Below, piece by piece: positions 57,780-64,000 of a stretch of 64,000 bases of DNA. Origin of the DNA: Paenibacillus sp. FSL R10-2782 (GTDB lineage Bacteria; Bacillota; Bacilli; Paenibacillales; Paenibacillaceae); assembly GCF_038592985.1 (NCBI RefSeq), contig NZ_CP151951.1:2161001-2225000 (forward strand), read 5' to 3'. Each line of letters begins with the position of its first letter. The stretch's first letter is position 1. A program made the translations under genes and the position numbers. The notes beneath the pieces were generated by a model, which was not told where the DNA came from, made no database searches, and saw only the letters and a list, made by a program, of their open reading frames with translations.

Positions 57780-57809
57780 TTGTTTTTTCTTATTTTAATC
57801 ATGTATAAT
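57780..57809 (+). promoter_or_regulatory. Candidate sigma-A promoter of the RNase J gene
   Basis: TATAAT (57804-57809) with a weak TTGTTT (57780-57785) 18 nt upstream. It would give a leader of about 85 nt. Confidence 0.5.
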
Positions 57810-57900
57810 GAGGTCAAGTGACTGGGTGCGGTATTCTTTTGAAAATTAAATAAATAAATCAAGGTACGACGTCCAACTACCATAGGAGGTTTAGATTCAT

Positions 57901-59580
57901 TTGTCTAAAAAAACAAACAACGATAAATTGATGATTTTCGCTTTGGGCGGCGTCGGTGAAATCGGGAAAAATATGTATGTCGTTCAATACGGCAATGACA
58001 TTGTCGTGGTGGATTCGGGTCTGAAATTCCCGGAAGAGGACATGCTTGGCATTGATATCGTTATTCCTGATATTTCCTACCTTACGGAGAACCGCGACAA
58101 GGTAAGAGGCATTGTGCTGACTCATGGTCATGAGGACCATATCGGCGGTTTGCCTTACGTGCTGAAACATTTGAATGTACCCGTATACGGTACCAAATTG
58201 ACGCTGGGGCTGGTGGAAAACAAGCTGAAGGAAGCGAATCTGCTTGGGGAAACCAAACGTATATTGATCAATGCTGATTCCGAAATCAAGCTGGGTTCTA
58301 CGCTGAAGGCAACATTCTTCAGAACAAACCACAGTATTCCAGATTCTGTAGGTGTATGCATTGATACTCCTGAAGGTGCTGTTGTTCATACAGGTGACTT
58401 CAAGTTTGATCATACTCCAGTTAACGGACAATATGCAGATTTGCAGCGTATGGCTGAAATCGGCACACGTGGCGTACTGGCACTTTTGTCAGACAGTACC
58501 AATGCGGAAAAACCAGGCTTTACCCCATCGGAAAAAAGCGTCGGCATCGTGCTGGAAGACATTTTCCGTAAGTCGAAACAGCGTGTAGTTGTAGCTACTT
58601 TTGCTTCCAACGTACACCGTATTCAGCAGGTCATTAATGCTGCTGAATCGACAGGACGCAAAGTGACGGTTATCGGTCGCAGTATGGTTAATGTCGTAGG
58701 GATTGCATCTGATTTGGGCTATTTGGAAATTCCGGATGGAATGCTGATCGAGCCTGAGGAAGTTGGCAAAATGTCAGCGGATCGCGTAGTTATTCTCTGC
58801 ACAGGTAGCCAAGGCGAGCCGATGTCTGCTCTAACAAGAATGGCGCGTTCCACACATCGTAAGGTGGATATTCTTCCGGGAGATTCGGTTATCATCGCAG
58901 CTACACCGGTACCGGGTAATGAAAAATACGTCGGTCGCACGATTGATGAACTGTTCCGTTTAGGTGCCAATGTTTATTACAGCGCAGCTAATCCGGGAAT
59001 TCACGTTTCCGGACACGGAAGCCAAGAAGAACTCAAACTGATGTTGAATCTGATGAAACCTAAATTCTTCTTGCCAATTCATGGTGAGTTCAGAATGCAA
59101 CGTCGTCATGCCCTCCTTGCCGAATCGGTAGGTGTAGAGCCGGACAACATTTTCATCACAGATATCGGTGAAGTTATTGAAATTCAGAACGGTGGAGCAC
59201 GCAGAGCTGGTAAGGTTACAGCGGGCAACGTGTTAATCGACGGACTGGGTGTAGGAGATGTAGGGAATATCGTATTACGCGACCGCAAATTGCTGTCACA
59301 GGACGGTATTTTGGTTGTTGTTGTCACCCTGAGCAAGCAGGACGGCACGATCAAGTCCGGACCGGATATCATTTCCCGTGGTTTCGTATATGTTCGTGAA
59401 TCGGAAGGTTTGCTGGATGAGGCGAATCGCATTGTCTCAAGCACACTGCATAAGCTCATGAGCGAGAATGTAAATGAATGGGCTTCCCTTAAAACAAACG
59501 TCAAGGATGCGCTGGGTCGCTTCTTGTATGAGCAAACTCGTCGCAGACCGATGATTTTGCCAATCATTATGGAAGTGTGA
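57901..59580 (+). CDS. rnjB: Ribonuclease J
   Basis: Metallo-beta-lactamase/beta-CASP ribonuclease (5'-3' exo and endo) of RNA decay; 559 aa. The zinc motif is intact, LTHGHEDHIGGLPY (H75, H77, D79, H80), as are the further beta-CASP elements (VVHTGDFKFDH, LPIHGEFRM). By place after dapA it corresponds to B. subtilis rnjB (YmfA), but the complete catalytic motif resembles RNase J1 more than the degenerate J2, so the letter is uncertain. TTG 57901 lies 10 nt after AGGAGG. Confidence 0.92.
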   Translation: MSKKTNNDKLMIFALGGVGEIGKNMYVVQYGNDIVVVDSGLKFPEEDMLGIDIVIPDISYLTENRDKVRGIVLTHGHEDHIGGLPYVLKHLNVPVYGTKLTLGLVENKLKEANLLGETKRILINADSEIKLGSTLKATFFRTNHSIPDSVGVCIDTPEGAVVHTGDFKFDHTPVNGQYADLQRMAEIGTRGVLALLSDSTNAEKPGFTPSEKSVGIVLEDIFRKSKQRVVVATFASNVHRIQQVINAAESTGRKVTVIGRSMVNVVGIASDLGYLEIPDGMLIEPEEVGKMSADRVVILCTGSQGEPMSALTRMARSTHRKVDILPGDSVIIAATPVPGNEKYVGRTIDELFRLGANVYYSAANPGIHVSGHGSQEELKLMLNLMKPKFFLPIHGEFRMQRRHALLAESVGVEPDNIFITDIGEVIEIQNGGARRAGKVTAGNVLIDGLGVGDVGNIVLRDRKLLSQDGILVVVVTLSKQDGTIKSGPDIISRGFVYVRESEGLLDEANRIVSSTLHKLMSENVNEWASLKTNVKDALGRFLYEQTRRRPMILPIIMEV

Positions 59581-59638
59581 TTCAATTGAAATTTGCTCAA
59601 AAACCTGAATTAAAAACTTAAGTCACAGGCACACAGTC

Positions 59639-59693
59639 GCCTCTCTTCCCGCAGGAAATATTGGACGGTTTCCGCGGGAGGGGAGGCTTTTTT
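59639..59693 (+). terminator. Long-stem terminator after the RNase J gene
   Basis: A 14-bp arm GCCTCTCTTCCCGC pairs with GCGGGAGGGGAGGC (two G-U), with a further GGAAA/TTTCC inside, followed by T6. The longest and most stable terminator in the window. Confidence 0.9.
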
Positions 59694-59734
59694 GGCTTTT
59701 CCGGGTGAGGAAAGAAGGAAAGCCATGGGGGCGG

Positions 59735-59765
59735 GTATAAAATATTCCATTTCCATCCCATACTA
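59735..59765 (+). promoter_or_regulatory. Sigma-G-like promoter of tepA
   Basis: GTATA (59735-59739) and CATACTA (59759-59765), spaced by 19 nt, match the forespore sigma-G pattern (GHATR, about 18, CATNHTA) save for one base of spacing. B. subtilis tepA is reported to be a forespore, sigma-G gene. A sigma-E reading (AAATATT, 12 nt, CATACTAT) is also possible but has wrong spacing. Confidence 0.5.
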
Positions 59766-59817
59766 TAGGGTGAACACGGGTCACAAAGACGCGTAAAGCG
59801 AAAGGAAGGTCGCCCAC

Positions 59818-60672
59818 ATGGAACAATACAGCAATCTATTATCCGGCAGACAAGAAACGGAAGCACCGGATCAACCTATGCCTGAAGTTGGGCAAAGACC
59901 CATTTCCCCTGCTATGGAGGCCTTGCAGCAACTGGGACAAACCTCCATGCCCGGAAGCGAATCCAATATTTTTTGCATGACAATCATTGGTCAGATTGAA
60001 GGGCATCTGGTTTTGCCACCGCAAAACAAAACGACCAAATACGAGCACATTATTCCCCAGCTGGTAGCAGCGGAGCAAAATCCACATATTGAAGGCTTAA
60101 TGATTCTGCTAAATACAGTAGGTGGGGATGTCGAGGCAGGGCTGGCTATTGCTGAAATGATCGCTTCAATGAGTAAACCGACGGTGACCATTGTCATTGG
60201 AGGCGGGCATAGTATCGGTGTACCTATCGCTGTCTCGTCCACCTATTCTTATATTGCCGAGAGCGCGACGATGACCATTCACCCGATTCGTATGAATGGC
60301 TTGGTTATCGGAGTTCCACAAACGTTTGAATATATGGAAAAAATGCAGGAGCGTGTTGTACGTTTTGTGGTTTCCCATTCGCGTATTACCGAGGAGCGGT
60401 TTAAGGAGCTTATGTTTAAAACCGGTGAACTGAATCGGGATATTGGTACTGCGGTTGGGGGAGCCGATGCAGTGAAATATGGCTTGATGGACGCGGTTGG
60501 TGGCATCGGAGAAGCATTGAAACAACTGAACACCATTATTGAATCTCGACGTCAGCAAAATGGGATTACAGGGACTCAGCAGCAGACTCCGTTCGTGCCT
60601 TTCCCCCCCAATGCTACAGATACCTCGACTGGAACGCTTCCTAATGAGCATAGTGGGGAGTTGCCTCAATGA
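59818..60672 (+). CDS. tepA: ClpP-like protease TepA
   Basis: Spore-associated ClpP-fold protease (YmfB), 284 aa, reported in B. subtilis to help spore outgrowth by degrading small acid-soluble proteins. ClpP-like core with nucleophile S132 ([11 protein letters not shown]) and His H155 (MTIHPIRM); the N-terminal 45 and C-terminal 50 residues are polar extensions. RBS GAAAGGAAGG. Confidence 0.93.
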   Translation: MEQYSNLLSGRQETEAPDQPMPEVGQRPISPAMEALQQLGQTSMPGSESNIFCMTIIGQIEGHLVLPPQNKTTKYEHIIPQLVAAEQNPHIEGLMILLNTVGGDVEAGLAIAEMIASMSKPTVTIVIGGGHSIGVPIAVSSTYSYIAESATMTIHPIRMNGLVIGVPQTFEYMEKMQERVVRFVVSHSRITEERFKELMFKTGELNRDIGTAVGGADAVKYGLMDAVGGIGEALKQLNTIIESRRQQNGITGTQQQTPFVPFPPNATDTSTGTLPNEHSGELPQ

Positions 60673-60881
60673 CATTATATACCGTAATGCCAATGGAAAT
60701 GGTGTGGGAGGGCATGTGGAAGGAGGCGAAGGCGTTTGCAGAGATTCGGGTTGACGGTTTACTTATGCAGGTGCAGCCGCTCGAAAGTCGCAGAGGGATT
60801 ATCGTGCGATTGCTAGATTGTCCGCTGGCGACTTACCTTAATCCGCGTTATGCACCTGGACAAGTCATCGAATGGTCGTAG
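60669..60881 (+). CDS. ylzJ: YlzJ-like small protein
   Basis: 70-aa protein of the YlzJ family ([19 protein letters not shown], then [20 protein letters not shown]). Function unknown. It overlaps tepA by 4 nt and sits between tepA and spoIIIE, as in B. subtilis. Confidence 0.88.
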   Translation: MTLYTVMPMEMVWEGMWKEAKAFAEIRVDGLLMQVQPLESRRGIIVRLLDCPLATYLNPRYAPGQVIEWS

Positions 60882-60952
60882 AAGGTGTCGAATAGGACGA
60901 AAATAGGTCGTTTAATGTTGGAAAAGAACATATGTGCGGATACCTGGTGACG

Positions 60953-60961
60953 TGGTATAAT
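60953..60961 (+). promoter_or_regulatory. Extended -10 promoter before spoIIIE
   Basis: TGG directly followed by TATAAT (60956-60961) makes a textbook extended -10 element; the -35 (around 60933) is poor. Only about 16 nt would separate the start from the ATG, so the leader is short and carries the GGGGGGTGA site. Confidence 0.55.
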
Positions 60962-60984
60962 ATTCTTCTGGGGGGTGACCTTGA

Positions 60985-63666
60985 ATGTCCAGAAGAAGGA
61001 AAAGGAAAAAGAAAGCCGCGTTTGGCGGAGTTCTAAAATTCGAAGTTTACGGCATTGTGCTGATTACATTGGCGGTCATTGCGCTGTCGGGTGAAGCGGC
61101 AGTCGGTCGGTCGCTATCCAAGATGTTTGGGCTGGTACTGGGGAAATTTTATTTTGTCATACCCCTGATTGGCATTTATTACGGTCTGATGGTGATGATT
61201 CACCGCAAATGGCCAAACCAGTGGAACTCACGTAAAACGGGGCTGTTGCTACTGGTATTTGCCTTTACGCTTATGAGCTCTATTTCATCTATGGAGCAGC
61301 GTTTGGGGCCGATTAATGCACTTCAACCAGGCGGGGTGATGAGCCAGATACATATAGATATGCGTGAGCAGTTGCTGTCGCCTGACAAGGAAGGCCATAC
61401 CTCAATGCTGAATAAGGATATTAGCGGGGGGTACATCGGCGCATTGCAGCTTACCGTGCTGTTGTGGCTGTTTGGTCTTATGGGTGCCAAGCTGATTATG
61501 ATTGTAATGTTTGTGATTTGTTTTATGCTGCTGACCCAACTGTCTTATGTGGATCTGGTGCGAATTGTTCGGACGAAGCTGCTGGCGGCAGGGGGAAGCG
61601 TTCGAAAAAAATGGATTGGTAAAGCCACTCCACTTTCGGCATCTGTCAGAGGTACTGGGAATAAAAAAATCAAGTCCGAGACGATTCCTGCGTATGAGGA
61701 AGATATGGATGATGATTTTGATGAAATGCAGCCTCCTGCACGTAAGCAGCCGATTTTCTTTCAGCTGTTTGGTCTTAAAAAACCGGCTGGAGAGGACAAG
61801 TATGATCGTTCCGTTCATGCTGATGAGGTTGATCATGAGCCTGCTTATGAAGCTGAGGAAGCACAGCCCTTGTGGAGAGATGCCAAGCAAGCAGAAGAAT
61901 TGCCCGATACTGTTGAACACTTAGAGGAGGAAGCTTCTGTTCCGATAAAAAGGTCACCGATCATTCGGGATTTCTTCGAGCAGGTGAAGCATGAGGAAAA
62001 AAGACCTGAGGATGAATCAGAGGCATCCTTGGCTGGGTCAGAGCAGACGGATTCAGCTTATGATGAGTCGCTGGATGACAACTTTATAGATGCCGCTGTG
62101 AACACAGACACGGACGGTATGGCAACAATAGGTCATAATACACCGGACAGTGCAGACGGACGGGCCCAAGTGAATGCAACGGGGACGTCAGGCGAAGAGA
62201 CTGAGGGCACAACTGCGGCCATTCCTACTCCACCGCCACCCAAGCCTTACAAGCTCCCTTCGTTCCGTTTGCTTGCCAAGCCACAAAACGTGGGCAAGGG
62301 TCTTGGGCAAAAGGATTACATGCAAACGGCACGCAAGCTGGAGGCCACATTGGAAAGCTTTGGCGTACGGGCAAAGGTACTGGAGGTTGTCCGTGGACCT
62401 GCGGTGACTCGTTATGAAATTCAGCCGGACATTGGTGTGAAGGTCAGCCGTATTGTGAGCCTGACGGATGACATTGCGCTTGCGCTGGCTGCGAAGGATA
62501 TTCGTATGGAGGCTCCAATTCCAGGCAAATCGGCTATTGGTATTGAGGTTCCGAACAACGAGGTTTCTATTGTAACAATGCGTGAGGTTATGGAGACGAC
62601 CGTTTTCCAGGAATCTGTATCCAATTTGTCCATCGCGTTCGGACGTGATATTGCAGGACAGACGATTGTTGGTAATTTGGCTAAAATGCCCCATTTACTT
62701 GTGGCCGGAGCAACCGGTTCAGGCAAATCGGTGTGTATTAACGGTATTATCACGAGTATTTTGTACAAGGCGAAGCCGGATGAGGTTAAATTTCTCATGG
62801 TCGATCCCAAAATGGTGGAATTGAACGTGTACAACGGTATTCCGCATTTGTTGGCACCGGTCGTTACCGATCCGAAGCGCGCTTCACTCGCTTTGAAAAA
62901 AATTGTAGTGGAAATGGAAAAACGTTACGAATTATTTTCCAAATCAGGAACCCGTAACATAGAAGGCTATAATAATTTGATGAAAGACAATCCTGCTGCG
63001 TTCCTGCCTTATATCGTCGTTATTGTGGACGAGCTGGCGGATCTGATGATGGTAGCTGCGGGGGATGTGGAGGATGCGATTGCAAGATTGGCCCAAATGG
63101 CGCGTGCCGCAGGGATACATCTTATCATTGCAACGCAGAGACCGTCGGTTGACGTAATTACCGGAGTTATCAAAGCCAACATTCCTTCGCGTATTGCCTT
63201 TGGCGTGTCCTCGCAGGTAGATTCCCGTACAATACTGGACATGGGTGGGGCTGAGAAGCTGCTTGGGCGTGGGGATATGCTGTTCATGCCGATGGGTGCT
63301 TCCAAGCCGGTTCGCGTTCAAGGAGCGTTCATGAGCGATCAGGAAGTGGAGAACATCGTTAACTATGTGCGTGAGCAGGGCGAAGCACAATATGATGAAA
63401 CGCTGGTACCGGAGATAGAGGAAGTATCGGCTAATGCCGATGAAATGCTGGATGAGTTGTACGATCAGGCTGTCAACATCATTTTGGAGGCCAAGCAAGC
63501 ATCTGTATCTCTGCTTCAGCGCCGCATGAGAATCGGCTATACACGTGCGGCCCGGTTGATTGACTCTATGGAGGCTCGTGGTGTCATCGGTCCTTATGAG
63601 GGAAGTAAGCCCCGTGAGGTGCTTATTTCATTGGAACAATATCAGCAAAACAAAGTCAGTTCCTGA
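60985..63666 (+). CDS. spoIIIE: DNA translocase SpoIIIE/FtsK
   Basis: Septal DNA pump that moves the chromosome into the forespore and clears DNA from division septa. 893 aa: basic N-terminus, about four membrane helices (roughly residues 14-195), a long acidic linker (about 200-430), and an FtsK motor with Walker A GATGSGKS (residue 575 on), Walker [11 protein letters not shown] and the C-terminal winged-helix gamma domain (residues about 820-890, [21 protein letters not shown]). The linker makes it about 100 aa longer than B. subtilis SpoIIIE (about 790 aa). ATG 60985. Confidence 0.96.
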   Translation: MSRRRKRKKKAAFGGVLKFEVYGIVLITLAVIALSGEAAVGRSLSKMFGLVLGKFYFVIPLIGIYYGLMVMIHRKWPNQWNSRKTGLLLLVFAFTLMSSISSMEQRLGPINALQPGGVMSQIHIDMREQLLSPDKEGHTSMLNKDISGGYIGALQLTVLLWLFGLMGAKLIMIVMFVICFMLLTQLSYVDLVRIVRTKLLAAGGSVRKKWIGKATPLSASVRGTGNKKIKSETIPAYEEDMDDDFDEMQPPARKQPIFFQLFGLKKPAGEDKYDRSVHADEVDHEPAYEAEEAQPLWRDAKQAEELPDTVEHLEEEASVPIKRSPIIRDFFEQVKHEEKRPEDESEASLAGSEQTDSAYDESLDDNFIDAAVNTDTDGMATIGHNTPDSADGRAQVNATGTSGEETEGTTAAIPTPPPPKPYKLPSFRLLAKPQNVGKGLGQKDYMQTARKLEATLESFGVRAKVLEVVRGPAVTRYEIQPDIGVKVSRIVSLTDDIALALAAKDIRMEAPIPGKSAIGIEVPNNEVSIVTMREVMETTVFQESVSNLSIAFGRDIAGQTIVGNLAKMPHLLVAGATGSGKSVCINGIITSILYKAKPDEVKFLMVDPKMVELNVYNGIPHLLAPVVTDPKRASLALKKIVVEMEKRYELFSKSGTRNIEGYNNLMKDNPAAFLPYIVVIVDELADLMMVAAGDVEDAIARLAQMARAAGIHLIIATQRPSVDVITGVIKANIPSRIAFGVSSQVDSRTILDMGGAEKLLGRGDMLFMPMGASKPVRVQGAFMSDQEVENIVNYVREQGEAQYDETLVPEIEEVSANADEMLDELYDQAVNIILEAKQASVSLLQRRMRIGYTRAARLIDSMEARGVIGPYEGSKPREVLISLEQYQQNKVSS

Positions 63667-63693
63667 CCATAGGCTTTACCGAAAATCGTATCC

Positions 63694-63765
63694 AAAATCG
63701 CTGTTTGTAAGTATGGTGGTTGTTTAAATCCGACAACACTAAGCGTACAGACAGCGATTTTTTTT
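63694..63765 (+). terminator. Terminator after spoIIIE
   Basis: AAAATCGCTGT (63694-63704) pairs with ACAGCGATTTT (63751-63761), with a further GTTGT/ACAAC stem within the loop and T8 downstream. It ends the spoIIIE transcript. Confidence 0.8.
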
Positions 63766-63892
63766 GCTTTTTTTAAGGAATAGGAGTGGCCGAATGAAAG
63801 AAGATTAAAAGGGTGAATAGCTTTAAGCAGAGCTTGTCATAATAAACGTAGCCATCCTGTTAATCCAACAAAAGAAAGGTAGAGCGCAGCAT

Positions 63893-64000
63893 ATGAAAAA
63901 GACAATGGTCTGGATTTGCACGGGTATTCTCGCAGCCTCGGCTATCACGTACACAGGACTTATTGCGAACGTCTCTGCGCAGCATGCAGAGCCGCTGAGC
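63893..64000 (+). CDS. Secreted protein, N-terminal part only (signal peptide)
   Basis: The right edge cuts this gene after 36 codons. The visible part is a signal peptide: a Lys pair, a hydrophobic core (about residues 5-25) and a likely cleavage at VSA-QHA. AGAAAGGT upstream of ATG 63893 is a fair RBS. Nothing in the visible part identifies a family. Confidence 0.6.
   Translation, partial: MKKTMVWICTGILAASAITYTGLIANVSAQHAEPLS

Overview
The window is a 64-kb stretch of chromosome from a motile, endospore-forming Bacillota, most likely a Paenibacillus of the P. polymyxa type. This rests on Bacillus-like gene order in both the fla/che operon and the rpsB-to-spoIIIE block, strong AGGAGG-type ribosome binding sites with many TTG and GTG starts, sporulation genes (dpaA, dpaB, spoIIIE, tepA, ylxY), and Paenibacillus-like differences from Bacillus subtilis. 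All 63 supported genes lie on the + strand. I see no mobile element, CRISPR array, tRNA or rRNA.

Region 1 (1 to about 24.8 kb) is the distal two thirds of the flagellar/chemotaxis operon. It runs from a partial ylxF-like gene through fliK, flgD, a small flagellar-operon protein, flgE, flbD, fliL, fliM, fliY, cheY, the export apparatus fliO-fliP-fliQ-fliR-flhB-flhA, flhF, flhG, cheB, cheA, cheW, cheC and cheD, an unnamed two-helix membrane protein, and sigD. A FapA-family gene, a small hypothetical gene, a SwrB-position membrane protein and an MltG-like gene follow. Most genes overlap or nearly touch, so one long transcript is likely.

Region 2 (24.8 to 49.5 kb) is housekeeping. It holds rpsB-tsf-pyrH-frr (translation and UMP kinase), uppS-cdsA-dxr (isoprenoid and lipid precursors), rasP, a short archaeal/eukaryal-type proS, and polC. 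The rimP-nusA-rnpM-ylxQ-infB-rbfA-nrnA-truB-ribF block, rpsO and pnp complete it. Good sigma-A promoters precede rpsB, rimP and rpsO, each followed by a structured untranslated leader. B. subtilis ylxP is absent between infB and rbfA, where rbfA follows at once and nrnA comes next.

Region 3 (49.5 to 64 kb) mixes sporulation and lysine/dipicolinate genes: ylxY (with a close sigma-E promoter match), mlpA, dut, dpaA-dpaB (with a sigma-K promoter match), asd, dapG, dapA, an RNase J gene, tepA (with a sigma-G-like promoter), ylzJ and spoIIIE. The window ends in the signal peptide of a secreted protein. asd, dapG and dapA make the dihydrodipicolinate that DpaAB oxidises to spore dipicolinic acid, so the order follows one pathway.

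The window is mostly conserved core genome, and I do not see a clearly new multi-gene system. The most interesting unexplained items are in noncoding DNA: the three-hairpin rimP/nusA leader, a structured RNA plus terminator between dapA and the RNase J gene, a 14-bp hairpin before polC, and an inverted repeat at the likely ribF start site. Among proteins, the unnamed membrane protein between cheD and sigD and the small genes after sigD stand out.
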